64,000 nucleotides of DNA from Singulisphaera sp. GP187. Lineage in GTDB: Bacteria > Planctomycetota > GCA-002687715. Both the position numbers and the translations under genes were made by a program. Of the stretch, positions 1 through 9,879 are shown piece after piece (the stretch's first letter is position 1; each line of letters begins with the position of its first letter). The stretch covers positions 1 through 64,000 of the forward strand of contig CAMDTN010000006.1 in NCBI GenBank assembly GCA_945907755.1. The letters run 5' to 3'. The notes beneath the pieces are model-generated. The model saw nothing but the letters and a program-made list of their open reading frames with translations. It did no database searches and was not told where the DNA came from.

Positions 1-1680
1 GCCGGAGGCATGAGGCGGCGTGGTGCAGACAATTTGAATCGGCGTGTTGCTGATGACCACTGCTGGCGTGCCACCAATGGTGACACTGCATCCGGCTGGA
101 AACCCGCTGCCCAAGAGGAACAGGGTTGTCCCTCCCGCTGCGGCACCGGAACCCGGCGTAACTGTGTTGATGGCAGGCGCATTGAAGTTGCGCGTGGCGA
201 ATTGGCCATCAGGATTGGTGACCACCAACGGCGCGGGGCACGGAACACCCACAGGCACCGTAGTGACAATCTGTGTTGCGCTCTGCGTCGTGATCGCGCC
301 GGGCACCCCGCCGAAGGTGACAGAAGCCACATTCGAGAAATTTGTGCCCGTGATGGTCACCGTCGCGCCAACGCTGGCGTATGGCGGCGCCACAGTAGAG
401 ATCGTTGGTGCTGGTGCAGGAATGATGTTGAGCGTGACCGCGTTCATGATCAGAGGCATGCCCATATCAATCAGCGCGCCTTGCAAAGTGAGCGTCAAGG
501 GAATCGAAATCCCGCTGGGCAGGGTGACAGACCACGAACCGGGAACCGAAGGCAGAAAACCAGAGATGCCGAGGCCGATGCAATCCGTGAGCGTGAAGCT
601 GAATGGGTTGAACGGGTCAAGAAACTGGGGAATGAAACAGAGATCGCCGTAGGGCGTGGTCAACGGAATCAGCGCAGCACTAGGCCCAATCATTCCCCAA
701 ATGATGAAGGGCTGCACTGCGCCCAACGGAAACGCGTCAAAGCTGACAACGAGGCTGGAGTTCACAGTGGCATTCACGCTGTGCTGCAAGCCTCCGGATG
801 AGCCGTTCACTTTGAGAACCTGCTCTGGAGAGATCAGCGATCCGGCACCAACATTGCCAGTCTGGCATGTGATCGGTGCGTTGGTGGAAGCGAATGTCCA
901 ATTGAGCACTTCGTGCGACTGCGACAAACCGCCAGTCGCTGCGCTGAAACCGACATAGGCGGTGCCATTCGGCAAGCTCAGCCCCGGGGCCGGTGTGCCG
1001 CTGTTCACATAGGTGCCGCCGGTGCCGAAGTCGTAGGCTGCGACCAACACGGGCACAACCATGTTGTCGAGATAAATTGAAAGTGTGCCCGGGCTTCCGC
1101 TCGGACTGCCGCCCGGCACATAGTTCACGCGCAGCGTGTGCACGGATTGATCGTTCATTGGAATCGGCGGCGTGACGCGCCCCACCGACGAAGATTCCCA
1201 CGCGTTGATCGCAGCGGCGCCCATGGTGTGCACTGAAATCTCGTTGCCGCTGGTGTCGTTGTACGGCGCACTCGACATCTGATACATGTCGAGTTCGATG
1301 GCCAACGCGTTAGCGATGCCGGGCGTGCCGCCATAACCATTGTCGCTGCCGGTGCCCCCGATGGGTGCCGCTGCGTTGCCACTAACGGAGTTCTGAACAA
1401 TGAAGGCCATGCCGTCGGCACCGGTCCCAGTGCGAGTCACCTGAAATTGAAACACGGTGTCGAAACCAAATCCCACATAGACCGGCGTCGTTGTCCACGC
1501 ACGTCCAGACTGGGCGGTGGCATTCGGAGTCACAAGCAGGTTGCCCGTGACAGGATCGACCTGCGCAGCACCATTCAGAGACAAACCCGTGGCCCCAGCG
1601 AAACTGGCGTAGCCAAAGGACTGCCCTTCTGAGACGCCCGCGAACAGCACGCAGACAATAACGGTGGCAAACAGCTTCAT
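1..1680 (-). CDS. Secreted L-type lectin / IPT-TIG repeat protein (C-terminus off the window edge)
   Basis: Probable extracellular or cell-surface carbohydrate-binding protein; 560 residues are visible and the frame is still open at base 1. Residues 1-20 form a signal peptide ending SEGQ. Residues ~21-265 read as an L-type (legume-like) lectin: GADGMAFIVQN near 88, then ALAIELDMY near 125 followed by a His-containing strand, the usual order of carbohydrate/metal-site strands. Residues ~298-420 are a beta-rich module that also occurs in the two secreted proteins starting at 26438 and 38310. From ~424 two IPT/TIG domains follow (motifs TVTGTNFSN and LFLLGSGFPAG). An AGGAG ribosome site lies about 9 bases before the ATG. 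The gene sits 49 bp behind the carboxylase operon. The ligand is unknown. Confidence 0.85.
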   Translation of the reverse strand, partial: MKLFATVIVCVLFAGVSEGQSFGYASFAGATGLSLNGAAQVDPVTGNLLVTPNATAQSGRAWTTTPVYVGFGFDTVFQFQVTRTGTGADGMAFIVQNSVSGNAAAPIGGTGSDNGYGGTPGIANALAIELDMYQMSSAPYNDTSGNEISVHTMGAAAINAWESSSVGRVTPPIPMNDQSVHTLRVNYVPGGSPSGSPGTLSIYLDNMVVPVLVAAYDFGTGGTYVNSGTPAPGLSLPNGTAYVGFSAATGGLSQSHEVLNWTFASTNAPITCQTGNVGAGSLISPEQVLKVNGSSGGLQHSVNATVNSSLVVSFDAFPLGAVQPFIIWGMIGPSAALIPLTTPYGDLCFIPQFLDPFNPFSFTLTDCIGLGISGFLPSVPGSWSVTLPSGISIPLTLTLQGALIDMGMPLIMNAVTLNIIPAPAPTISTVAPPYASVGATVTITGTNFSNVASVTFGGVPGAITTQSATQIVTTVPVGVPCPAPLVVTNPDGQFATRNFNAPAINTVTPGSGAAAGGTTLFLLGSGFPAGCSVTIGGTPAVVISNTPIQIVCTTPPHASG

Positions 1681-1729
1681 GGCAAGGACTCCTGAGAACG
1701 GAATCCTACACCGACCCTAGGAGGCAGCG

Positions 1730-2236
1730 TCAGGCAATAGTGACGAGGCTGTCACCTTGGGCGACGGCAACACCTTCGCGCACATGGATCTTTTGCACCA
1801 CTCCCGCGCATGCACTGCGAATCTCGTTCTCCATCTTCATGGCTTCGAGGATGAGCAAGGGTGTGCCGGCGGCCACATCTTCACCCTCCTTCACCAAAAT
1901 GCGCGTGACGCGGCCGGGCATGACACTCTTCAGTGTGTGCGGGCCCGTGCGCTCGGCGCCACCTTCCAACAGTCGCGCATTGCGCGACTGTTCGCTTTCG
2001 ACGCGCAGGGCGATCTGTCGTGCACGCAGCGTCACCAACACTTGTTCCTCGCGACGCACCACTGCGGCTTCGTAGGAATCGGTGCCTATGAGCACGCTCC
2101 AAAGCGAGGCCCCACCCGCGGAACGCAAATCCACCACCCACTCGCGCTCATCGTGACGCACGCAGTAGCGCCCGTCAGCGCGCAACTCTGCGTCCAGCAC
2201 AAGTTCGCGCTCTTGATGCGTGATGACCCAGCGCAT
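1730..2236 (-). CDS. Biotin carboxyl carrier protein of acyl-CoA (propionyl-CoA) carboxylase
   Basis: Carries biotin between the biotin carboxylase and carboxyltransferase encoded just upstream. It has 168 residues. The C-terminal biotinyl/lipoyl domain (~103-168) has MPGRV and the biotinylation motif EAMKMEN, with Lys134 as the acceptor. The N-terminal 100 residues are a poorly conserved region of the kind found in BT domains of propionyl-CoA carboxylase alpha chains, so this is probably the split-off C-terminus of an alpha subunit. The ATG shares one base with the TGA of the biotin carboxylase (TGATG), which fixes the start and implies coupled translation; a longer in-frame start at 2278 would run into that gene. 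Confidence 0.9.
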   Translation of the reverse strand: MRWVITHQERELVLDAELRADGRYCVRHDEREWVVDLRSAGGASLWSVLIGTDSYEAAVVRREEQVLVTLRARQIALRVESEQSRNARLLEGGAERTGPHTLKSVMPGRVTRILVKEGEDVAAGTPLLILEAMKMENEIRSACAGVVQKIHVREGVAVAQGDSLVTIA

Positions 2237-3735
2237 CAGTTGCCCCTCATGCCGTCGCGGCGCGCAGCCAATTTCCACGGATCTTCTGGACGCCCCACTG
2301 CACCAGCACCGGGGCGAGCGGCGCGCTTGGTTTCGGCGCTGACCACAACCGCAACGATGGCGGCGGCAAGCAGCAAGTCGTCTGGCGTTTGCGCCTTAGC
2401 CATGCGCCCAATCAAGCCCGTGTCGTAGACACCGGAAACAAATTCTTCGTTGCGCACCACGCGGCCGAGGAAGGCAATGTTGGTGTTCAAGTCGGCAATT
2501 TTCATTTCTGAAAGCGCTTGACGCATGCGCGTGAGCGCCTCGGCGCGGTCGCGCCCGTGCACCACCAGTTTCGCAAGCAACGAGTCGTACCAGAGTGAAA
2601 CAATCATGCCTGCAAACAGTGCGGAATCGAGACGCACCCCAGGCCCGCCGGGCAATGCCAGCGCATCCACGCGGCCGATGCACGGCAAGAAATTGTTTTC
2701 GGCATCCTCGGCACAAATGCGCACTTCGATGGAATGGCCCTCTTGGCGCAGATCACTCTGGCTGAACGACAACGGCAGCCCTGAAGCCACTCGGATTTGC
2801 TCGCGCACCAAATCGATGTCGGTGCACATCTCCGTCACCGCATGTTCCACTTGCAAGCGCGTATTCACTTCCAAGAAGTAGAAGTTTCGTGCGTTATCCA
2901 CCAAGAACTCGAAGGTGCCTGCGCCGCTGTAGCCGATGGCTTTGGCCGCCTGCACCGCGCAGTGCCCCATGGCCTCGCGCAGTTCTGGGGTGACAAAGGG
3001 CGATGGCGTTTCTTCGACCACCTTCTGGTGGCGGCGCTGCACACTGCATTCGCGCTCGAACAAATGCACCACATTGCCGTGGTTGTCGCCGAAGATTTGG
3101 ATCTCGATGTGGTGCGGGTCTTCGACATAACGCTCGATGTACACCGTGGGGTCGCCAAAGGCAGACTTGGCTTCGCCTTGAGCGCGCTCGAAAGCCGCCA
3201 ACAACTCGTGCGGCTGACGCACAATGCGGATGCCTTTGCCGCCGCCGCCGGCGGAAGCCTTCAACATCAGCGGATAACCGACTTCTTTCGCCGATGCCGT
3301 CAAGTTCTCGCGCGTAATCCCGCTGCGTCCGGGCACCAATGGCACGCCTGCAGCGCGCATGGTTTCGCGTGCGCGAATTTTGTCGCCCATGGCGCTGATC
3401 ACTTCAGGACTAGGGCCGATGAAACGCAAACCCGCCGCAGCGACAGCGCGCGCAAACCCAGCGTTCTCCGATAGGAACCCGTAGCCAGGATGAACTGCGT
3501 CACACCCGGTGTTCTTCGCTGCCACCAAGAGGAGTGCTTGATTCAAGTAGGTCTTGGCCGATTCTTCCCCGGGCAGGTGCACGGCTTCGTCGGCGTAGCG
3601 CACATGCAGGCTGTCGCGATCGACATCGGAATACACCGCCACGGCTTTCAGCCCCATTTCGTGCACGGCGCGAATCACACGCACGGCGATCTCGCCGCGA
3701 TTCGCCACCAACACCTTGCGGATTGCTTCGTGCAT
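2236..3735 (-). CDS. Biotin carboxylase subunit of acetyl/propionyl-CoA carboxylase
   Basis: ATP-dependent carboxylation of biotin on the carrier protein. It has 499 residues. The N-terminus is the classic KVLVANRGEIAVRV, followed by HPGYGFLSENAGFA, the glycine-rich ATP-grasp loop KASAGGGGKGIR near residue 160, and EVNTRLQVEHAVTE. This is the full biotin carboxylase three-domain unit without a fused biotin domain, which is supplied by the next gene. The start is 10 bases after the carboxyltransferase stop. Family membership is certain; propionyl-CoA rather than acetyl-CoA is inferred from the adjacent epimerase and mutase. The C-terminal ~45 residues are a low-complexity tail outside the family core. 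Confidence 0.93.
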   Translation of the reverse strand: MHEAIRKVLVANRGEIAVRVIRAVHEMGLKAVAVYSDVDRDSLHVRYADEAVHLPGEESAKTYLNQALLLVAAKNTGCDAVHPGYGFLSENAGFARAVAAAGLRFIGPSPEVISAMGDKIRARETMRAAGVPLVPGRSGITRENLTASAKEVGYPLMLKASAGGGGKGIRIVRQPHELLAAFERAQGEAKSAFGDPTVYIERYVEDPHHIEIQIFGDNHGNVVHLFERECSVQRRHQKVVEETPSPFVTPELREAMGHCAVQAAKAIGYSGAGTFEFLVDNARNFYFLEVNTRLQVEHAVTEMCTDIDLVREQIRVASGLPLSFSQSDLRQEGHSIEVRICAEDAENNFLPCIGRVDALALPGGPGVRLDSALFAGMIVSLWYDSLLAKLVVHGRDRAEALTRMRQALSEMKIADLNTNIAFLGRVVRNEEFVSGVYDTGLIGRMAKAQTPDDLLLAAAIVAVVVSAETKRAARPGAGAVGRPEDPWKLAARRDGMRGN

Positions 3736-3745
3736 CAGCGCGTCC

Positions 3746-5290
3746 TCACAGCGGAATGTTGCCGTGCTTTTTGGGCGGGTTGTGATCGCGTTTCGAAGCC
3801 AGCAGCCGCAGCGCACGAATCAGGCGTGGGCGTGTTTCTTGAGGCTCAATAATGTCGTCCACATAGCCGCGCGCTGCTGCGCTATACGGGTTGGCAAAGC
3901 GCTCGGTGTATTCGCGGACCAAGCGCTCTTCCACTTCGGCGCGCTTGTCCCCCGCTTCGTCGATCTCGCGCTTGAAGATGATCTCCACTGCGCCGCGCGC
4001 ACCCATCACGGCAATCTCTGCGCCGGGCCAAGCCAAGTTCACATCGCCGCGAATGTGCTTGGAAGACAGCACATCGTAGGCCCCGCCATAGGCCTTGCGC
4101 GTGATCACCGTGAGCTTAGGCACTGTGGCCTCGCAATAGGCGTACAGCAACTTTGCCCCGTGGCGGATGATGCCGCCGTGTTCCTGCGCCACCCCCGGCA
4201 TGAAGCCAGGCACATCTTCGAAAGTGATGATGGGAATGTTGAAGCAATCGCAGAAGCGCACGAAGCGTGCAGCCTTCACCGATGCATCGATGTCCAGCAC
4301 GCCGGCCAGCACGGCGGGTTGGTTCGCCACGATTCCCACCACGCGCCCATCCATGTGAGCAAACCCCGTGAGGATGTTCATGGCGTAGCGCGCATGCACC
4401 TCGAAGAAGCGCCCGTCGTCTATGACACGCGTGAGCACTGCGCGCATGTCGTACGGCTTGTTCGGCTGCGCAGGAACAATTTCTGCGAGTTGTGGGTCGC
4501 GGCGCTCGGGGTCGTCTTTGGTGGCCCGCGTTGGCGGGTCTTCCATGTTGTTCAAGGGCAAATACGAAAGCAGTTCGCGCACCAGTGCGATGGATTCGGC
4601 GTCCGTCGCCGCGGCGAAATGTGCCACGCCAGATTTTGCCGCGTGGACTTCGGTGCCGCCTAACTCCTGAGCGGTCACCGTTTCGTGAGTCACCGTCTTC
4701 ACCACACTGGGCCCAGTGATGAACATGTACGCGCTTTGTTCCGACATGATCACAAAGTCTGTAATGGCTGGGCTGTACACCGCCCCGCCAGCGCAGGGCC
4801 CCATGATGCACGAGATTTGCGGCACCACGCCTGACGCCAGCGTGTTGCGCAAGAAGATGTCTGCGTATCCGCCGAGGCTGACCACGCCTTCTTGAATGCG
4901 CGCGCCGCCAGAATCGTTCAAACCGATGACAGGGCGACCGACCTTCATGGCCATGTCGAGGATCTTGCAGATCTTGGCCGCGTGCGCCTCGGACAAAGAA
5001 CCACCGAAAACGGTGAAGTCTTGTGAGAACACGAAGATGTCGCGGCCATCGACGCAGCCGTGGCCCGTCACTACCCCGTCGCCAGGAATAAGCTTCTTCT
5101 CCATGCCGAAATCGCGGCAACGGTGCGTTACAAACGCGTCGAATTCGACGAAGGAACCGGGGTCGAGCAGAAGTTCGATGCGCTCGCGCGCAGTGAGCTT
5201 GCCTCGCGCGTGCTGCGCGTCGATGCGGTCCTGTCCACCACCCAGTCGGGCGGCCTCGCGCATGGCTTCAAGACGCTGGCGTGGATCCAT
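3746..5290 (-). CDS. Propionyl-CoA carboxylase carboxyltransferase (beta) subunit
   Basis: Transfers the carboxyl group from carboxybiotin to propionyl-CoA to give methylmalonyl-CoA. It has 514 residues, normal for PccB-type subunits. Key segments are [41 protein letters not shown] and, near the C-terminus, [14 protein letters not shown] with [11 protein letters not shown], the two oxyanion-type glycine motifs of this crotonase-fold family. The chosen ATG ([10 protein letters not shown]) is 17 bases after the epimerase stop; a longer open frame upstream overlaps the epimerase and has no family similarity. Confidence 0.94.
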   Translation of the reverse strand: MDPRQRLEAMREAARLGGGQDRIDAQHARGKLTARERIELLLDPGSFVEFDAFVTHRCRDFGMEKKLIPGDGVVTGHGCVDGRDIFVFSQDFTVFGGSLSEAHAAKICKILDMAMKVGRPVIGLNDSGGARIQEGVVSLGGYADIFLRNTLASGVVPQISCIMGPCAGGAVYSPAITDFVIMSEQSAYMFITGPSVVKTVTHETVTAQELGGTEVHAAKSGVAHFAAATDAESIALVRELLSYLPLNNMEDPPTRATKDDPERRDPQLAEIVPAQPNKPYDMRAVLTRVIDDGRFFEVHARYAMNILTGFAHMDGRVVGIVANQPAVLAGVLDIDASVKAARFVRFCDCFNIPIITFEDVPGFMPGVAQEHGGIIRHGAKLLYAYCEATVPKLTVITRKAYGGAYDVLSSKHIRGDVNLAWPGAEIAVMGARGAVEIIFKREIDEAGDKRAEVEERLVREYTERFANPYSAAARGYVDDIIEPQETRPRLIRALRLLASKRDHNPPKKHGNIPL

Positions 5291-5307
5291 ATGGGCGGGA
5301 TGGTAAC

Positions 5308-5724
5308 TCAGGGCGCCGAACTTGGTCGCTCTTCGGAGAGCTCTATCAACACACCGCCAGTGCCCTGCGGATGCACGAAGGCGACGGCGCGGCCTTCGGC
5401 ACCGAGACGTGGTGTTTTGTCGATGAGTTTCAATCCCGCCGCTTCCAATTGCGCGAGCAAGAGCGGCAGCCCCTGCACATCCAAGCACACATGATGCAGG
5501 CCCGGCCCGCGCTTGGCGAGGAATGCGCTCACAGGCGAATCTGGCGACGCGGGCTCGACCAATTCGATGCGCTGTGTGCCCTTGAGCAGCACGGCGACTC
5601 GCACCTGCTGATCTGCAACATGCTCGATGGCGTGCAGCTCGAAGCCGAACACGCCGGTCCACAGCGGCAGCAACGGATCGATCGCTGCAACGGCGATGGC
5701 TACATGATGGATGCCGTTGATCAT
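5308..5724 (-). CDS. mce: Methylmalonyl-CoA epimerase
   Basis: Interconverts the (S)- and (R)-methylmalonyl-CoA epimers between the carboxylase and the mutase. It has 138 residues, the usual size. It is a VOC/glyoxalase fold: the N-terminus [15 protein letters not shown] supplies the first metal His, GLHHVCLDV the central one, and a C-terminal GGVLIEL supplies the Glu. The start is placed at MINGIHH, 10 bases after the mutase stop. It lies between mutase and carboxyltransferase genes, so its pathway role is well supported by both sequence and context. Confidence 0.93.
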   Translation of the reverse strand: MINGIHHVAIAVAAIDPLLPLWTGVFGFELHAIEHVADQQVRVAVLLKGTQRIELVEPASPDSPVSAFLAKRGPGLHHVCLDVQGLPLLLAQLEAAGLKLIDKTPRLGAEGRAVAFVHPQGTGGVLIELSEERPSSAP

Positions 5725-5734
5725 GCTTGAGGTC

Positions 5735-7351
5735 TCAAAGAACCGGCACTTCGCGGTGCCTGCCAAAAACTGTTTCCAACGCAGTGCAAATTTCGCCCAT
5801 GGTGGCCCTCGCCTCAACTGCCGCCAGCACCGGGGCGAACAATCTCTCTTTGCCTTTGGCCGCAGCAACAAGGCGCGCTAAAGCATCGTCGCAAGTGCTT
5901 TGCGAACGCCGCGCACGCAGCGCTTTCACCGTTTCGCAGCGCTCGGCCGCCAACGCCGGATCGATCCTGAACACAGGCACTGCAGCATCGCCAGCTTGCT
6001 CGTGACAATTGACGCCAACGACGCGCGTGCGGCCCGCTTCTACGGCGCGTTGGTGCTGGAATGCGGCGCGCTGAATTTCGCGCTGGACATAGCCCGTTTC
6101 GATGGCCGCTAAAGCCCCGCCCAGCTTGTCCACCGCAGCAATGATGCCTTGCGCTTCAGCCTCCAGCGCATCGGTGAGCGCTTCGATGAAGGGCGCGCCA
6201 CCGAGTGGGTCCACCGTGGCGGTGACGCCGCTTTCGCATTCCAGCACTTGCTGTGTGCGCAGCGCCAAACGCGCGGCATCTTCGCTCGGCAATGTCAGCG
6301 CTTCGTCCCACGAATTGGTGTGCAGGCTTTGTGTGCCGCCAAGCACTGCCGCCAAAGCTTGATAGGCCACGCGCACCACATTGGTCAGGGGCTGGCGCGC
6401 GGTCAGGGTGGAGCCCGCAGTCTGCGTATGGAAACGCAACATGCACGAGCGCGGGTCTTTCGCGCCGAATCGTTCCTTCATCAGCACTGCCCACATGCGC
6501 CGCGCAGCGCGGAACTTGGCCACCTCTTCAAACACATCGTTGTGAGCGTTGAAGAAGAACGAGATGCGCGGGGCGAAACGATCGACTTCCAAGCCCGCTT
6601 CGCAGGCCGCAGCCACATAGGCAATGCCGTTGGCCAGAGTGAAGCCCACTTCTTGCGCCGCGGTGCAGCCCGCTTCGCGCATGTGATAGCCCGAAACCGA
6701 AATGGGGTTGAAGCGCGGCAATCTTTCGCCTGCAGCAGCAAAGATGTCGGTGACGATGCGCAGCGAAGGCCGTGGCGGAAAGCGCCAAGTGCCGCGCGCT
6801 GCGTATTCTTTCAGGATGTCGTTCTGGATGGTTCCGGTGAGCGCTGTTTCCGAAACGCCCTGCGCGCGACCCACCGCGGTGTACAGCGCCAACAGCACAA
6901 TGGCGGTGGCGTTGATGGTCATGGAAGTGGACACGCGGTCCAGCGGAATGCCATCGAAGAGCGCATGCGCGTCGTCCAGCGAAACGATGGACACCCCGAC
7001 GCGACCCACTTCCGCCGTCGCCAACGGATGGTCTGGGTCATAGCCCATTTGCGTAGGCAGGTCGAATGCGGTGGACAAACCAGTCTGCCCAGCAGCCAGC
7101 AAGAAACGGAAGCGCGCGTTGGTTTCCGCAGCGCTGCCAAAGCCGGCGTACTGGCGCATGGTCCAAGCACGCTCGCGGTACATGCCCGGATGCACGCCGC
7201 GCAAGAACGGATGTTGCCCGGGCAGGCCGAGCCTTTCGATGTCGCCCGCGTCGGCATACAGCGGCTCGACGGGCAGCCCCGACGCCGTAGTGCGCGGCGT
7301 CCCCTTGATGGTGTTGCGGTGGCGTTGCATTGCGTCGTCCGGCATGCTCAT
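5735..7351 (-). CDS. Methylmalonyl-CoA mutase, catalytic subunit lacking the B12-binding domain
   Basis: Rearranges (R)-methylmalonyl-CoA and succinyl-CoA by an adenosylcobalamin radical mechanism. The 538 residues cover only the TIM-barrel substrate-binding domain: [61 protein letters not shown] and [12 protein letters not shown]. The family's C-terminal cobalamin-binding domain with DxHxxG is absent; the frame ends at HREVPVL and the epimerase follows 10 bases later. This matches the split large-subunit type, so a separate small B12 subunit must be encoded outside this window. The ATG overlaps the rpoN stop by four bases (ATGA). Confidence 0.92.
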   Translation of the reverse strand: MSMPDDAMQRHRNTIKGTPRTTASGLPVEPLYADAGDIERLGLPGQHPFLRGVHPGMYRERAWTMRQYAGFGSAAETNARFRFLLAAGQTGLSTAFDLPTQMGYDPDHPLATAEVGRVGVSIVSLDDAHALFDGIPLDRVSTSMTINATAIVLLALYTAVGRAQGVSETALTGTIQNDILKEYAARGTWRFPPRPSLRIVTDIFAAAGERLPRFNPISVSGYHMREAGCTAAQEVGFTLANGIAYVAAACEAGLEVDRFAPRISFFFNAHNDVFEEVAKFRAARRMWAVLMKERFGAKDPRSCMLRFHTQTAGSTLTARQPLTNVVRVAYQALAAVLGGTQSLHTNSWDEALTLPSEDAARLALRTQQVLECESGVTATVDPLGGAPFIEALTDALEAEAQGIIAAVDKLGGALAAIETGYVQREIQRAAFQHQRAVEAGRTRVVGVNCHEQAGDAAVPVFRIDPALAAERCETVKALRARRSQSTCDDALARLVAAAKGKERLFAPVLAAVEARATMGEICTALETVFGRHREVPVL

Positions 7352-8769
7352 GGGGCGGTCCCGTGGCGTTTGCGTTGGCGCGAGGCGGGAATGCCCAGTG
7401 CCTTGCGATATTTGGTCACCGTGCGGCGCGCCACCACCACGCCGTGATCGCGCAGCAAGCGCTCGACGATGCCGTCATCATCCATTGGTTGGTGCGCGTC
7501 TTCCGCAGCCACCATGTCGCGCACCTTCAGCAACACGCTGTCGCGGGACTTGGTGTTGGCCCCAGAGCTGCTGCGCGCTGCACTGGTGAAAAGGTCTTTC
7601 ATGGCAACCAGCCCGCGATGGGACTGAATGTATTTCTCGCTGCTGGCGCGTGAAACCGTGGACACATGGATGCCCAATTCCTCGGAAATATCCTGCATTT
7701 TCAGTGGCCGAATGAAGTGCATGCCGTGATCGAAATAGTCGCGCTGCCTGCGGATGAGGCTCTTGGCTACATCCATCAGCGTTTGCTTGCGGCGCTCTAC
7801 CGCCATGATGAACGAGCGCGCCGATTCGACTTTGCGGCGCACATACTCGCGATACTCAGGCGCTGTGTCAGGCGACGACAATGCCAAACGCCACGCGTTG
7901 GACAGGCGCAATTCAGGCACCCAGTCGTCGGCAAGGCGCACGTCGTAGCCTGTACCGTTCCACTCCACGATGACATCGGGTTTGATGTAATGGTTGGTTT
8001 CGCTACCCACCATGCGCCCTGGGTGCAGCGACAGCAGCTTCAACCGCCCGCACAAGCGCTCTACTTCATCCACGCTCAATAGCAGCGCGGTCGCTATGTG
8101 GCCGATGCGGTTCTTGTCTACCTGCTCAAAGTGGTCTAACACCAGCGTGCGCAGGAGCCGTGCGTCATGGTCTTCCTTGGGGATCTGCAGCAACAAACAC
8201 TCTTGGCGTGTGCGCGCGCCCACTCCACGCGGCTCCAAGCGTTGCACGCTGCTCAAAATGCGTTCTGCTTCGTCTACGCTGAAACGATCTGCCAGCGGCA
8301 GCAATACTTCTTCCAGCCCACAGCTCAGTAAACCATCATCGTTGATGTTGCCGATGATGGCTTCGGCCAATTCGTCGAAGCGCGAATCCACTTCCAGCAT
8401 CGCGTACTGCCTGCGTAGCGATTCTTGCAAGCCGGGGGCGTTGTCCGGCGTGTTGTACATCGCTTCCATTTTGACATCGGTGCCTTCGTCGCCGCGTGAC
8501 TTCGTTCGGCGTGTCTCGGCGTCGTCCCAGATGTCCATGCGCTCATAGCGCTCTTCTTCCGCAGCGTCGCGTTCGCGCTCGGTGGAGTTGTCCGCCACTG
8601 GCTGTGCAGTCTCCGCGCGTTCCAAGAACTCGTTCACATCGAGTTCCTTGTCGATGGCCGCGTTCAGGTCCATTGCGGGCAACTGCAACAGTTCGATTGA
8701 CTGAATCATCTGCGGCGCAAGCCGCAGGCCCAATTCCAGCTTCTGATGCATGCGCATGTCGATGCCCAT
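7348..8769 (-). CDS. rpoN: RNA polymerase sigma-54 factor
   Basis: Alternative sigma factor recognising -24/-12 promoters and requiring AAA+ activators. It has 473 residues. Region I is typical ([20 protein letters not shown]), an acidic region II follows, and the C-terminus carries the RpoN box [14 protein letters not shown], which contacts the -24 element; [14 protein letters not shown] is the preceding DNA-binding helix region. Two bases separate it from recR upstream, and its stop overlaps the mutase start. No sigma-54 activator gene is in the window, so its regulon cannot be read here. Confidence 0.96.
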   Translation of the reverse strand: MGIDMRMHQKLELGLRLAPQMIQSIELLQLPAMDLNAAIDKELDVNEFLERAETAQPVADNSTERERDAAEEERYERMDIWDDAETRRTKSRGDEGTDVKMEAMYNTPDNAPGLQESLRRQYAMLEVDSRFDELAEAIIGNINDDGLLSCGLEEVLLPLADRFSVDEAERILSSVQRLEPRGVGARTRQECLLLQIPKEDHDARLLRTLVLDHFEQVDKNRIGHIATALLLSVDEVERLCGRLKLLSLHPGRMVGSETNHYIKPDVIVEWNGTGYDVRLADDWVPELRLSNAWRLALSSPDTAPEYREYVRRKVESARSFIMAVERRKQTLMDVAKSLIRRQRDYFDHGMHFIRPLKMQDISEELGIHVSTVSRASSEKYIQSHRGLVAMKDLFTSAARSSSGANTKSRDSVLLKVRDMVAAEDAHQPMDDDGIVERLLRDHGVVVARRTVTKYRKALGIPASRQRKRHGTAP

Positions 8770-8771
8770 GC

Positions 8772-9419
8772 TCAGTTTTCCCCGCCCAAAGAGCGCCGCT
8801 CTTGCAGTGCCTCGTCCAAAATCGGCGCACCAAGATATTCAATGTTTGCGCCCTGAGGCAGCCCGCGTGCAAGCCGCGTGATGCGCACTCCGGCGTCTTG
8901 CAACGCCGCCACCACAGAACGCAGCGCGAGGTCGCCGTGCTTGTCCGGATTAGTGCCCAAGATGACTTCGCGCACTTGGCCGCTGCTCACACGCTGCTTC
9001 AGCCGCTCAATGGCTGCAGCCGCGTAGCGTCGCCCCTCTGCCGCTGATGCCCGCCCCCCAAGCACTTGATAGACCCCGCCGAAGCGGCCCATGCGCTCGA
9101 ATGCCGCTAACTCGCGCTCGGTCTCAACCACCAAGATCAGCCCTTGGTCTCGCGCCGAATCGGCGCAGATTTCGCAACAGGGTTCCGGCGTGGCGGCAAA
9201 GCAGCTTGGGCAAGGGTGCAGCTTTTCTTTGACCGCGTTGATCGCGGCCGCCAATTCCACGGCCTCAGGCTTGTCGGCTTGGAGCAAGTGAAAGGCCAGC
9301 CGCTCTGCCGTCTGCGGCCCGACCCCGGGCAACTGCCCGAGGGCGTCGATCAGCCGCCGCAGAGGTTCTGGAAATGCTCCCAAGGTGCCGCTCCCGGGCC
9401 TTGAAAGCGCTGCCGCCAC
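8772..9419 (-). CDS. recR: Recombination mediator protein RecR
   Basis: Acts with RecF/RecO to load RecA at gaps. It has 215 residues. A helix-hairpin-helix is at LGQLPGVGPQTAERLA (27-42), a Cys4 zinc finger is formed by Cys70, Cys73, Cys81/82 and Cys85, and the Toprim domain starts at LILVVETERELAAFER. The N-terminal 15 residues are an extension relative to most RecR. It lies 139 bp after ybaB and directly before rpoN; dnaX-ybaB-recR is a widespread conserved order. Confidence 0.96.
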   Translation of the reverse strand: MAAALSRPGSGTLGAFPEPLRRLIDALGQLPGVGPQTAERLAFHLLQADKPEAVELAAAINAVKEKLHPCPSCFAATPEPCCEICADSARDQGLILVVETERELAAFERMGRFGGVYQVLGGRASAAEGRRYAAAAIERLKQRVSSGQVREVILGTNPDKHGDLALRSVVAALQDAGVRITRLARGLPQGANIEYLGAPILDEALQERRSLGGEN

Positions 9420-9518
9420 TCAAGGCACCGCAAGAGGATACGCCCGGCCAGTGCCATTCGGCAAGTACGGCACGCCAATTGCTTGCGCTCAACAAGCACT
9501 CCCCTCCACGGCGCGCCC

Positions 9519-9543
9519 CCCGACGGCGCATGCTTCCGTCGGG
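9519..9543 (-). terminator. GC-rich hairpin after ybaB
   Basis: A perfect 8 bp stem (CCCGACGG/CCGTCGGG) with a 9-base loop begins 15 bases after the ybaB stop and lies in the 139 bp gap before recR. There is no following T tract on the minus strand, so it may attenuate or process the dnaX-ybaB-recR transcript rather than end it. Nothing else recognisable was seen in this gap. Confidence 0.35.
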
Positions 9544-9558
9544 TCGGCACTGCTGAGA

Positions 9559-9876
9559 TTAGAAGAGACCGCCGAGGCCGGCTCCGCCCGTGATGCGTCC
9601 CATCGCTTCTTCGGAGAGTTTCTTGGATTTGGCGAGGCCGTCCTTCATGGCCAGCAGCAGCAAATCCTCCAGCATGGTCGGGTCGCTCGGGTCGTGGGCA
9701 CCCGCCGCCACGCGCACACCCACCGGCTGTTGGTTGCCATCGAAGGTGATGCGCACGAGACCATCACCCGACTTCCCTTCCACCATGCGCTCTTTCAATT
9801 CCGTCTGGACGCGGTCCATGTCGTCCTTCATCTTGCGCGCTTGTGCCATCAACTGGCGTGGATCCATGCCCTTCAT
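9559..9876 (-). CDS. YbaB/EbfC family nucleoid-associated protein
   Basis: Small DNA-binding dimer of the YbaB/EbfC family. It has 105 residues, the expected length, with an N-terminal helix containing RQLMAQARKMKDDMDR and the central strand segment LVRITFDGNQQPVGVRV. It starts three bases after the dnaX stop, and the dnaX-ybaB-recR order supports the call. The C-terminus is rich in Gly (GRITGGAGLGGLF), as is common in the family. Confidence 0.93.
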   Translation of the reverse strand: MKGMDPRQLMAQARKMKDDMDRVQTELKERMVEGKSGDGLVRITFDGNQQPVGVRVAAGAHDPSDPTMLEDLLLLAMKDGLAKSKKLSEEAMGRITGGAGLGGLF

Positions 9877-9879
9877 CGT

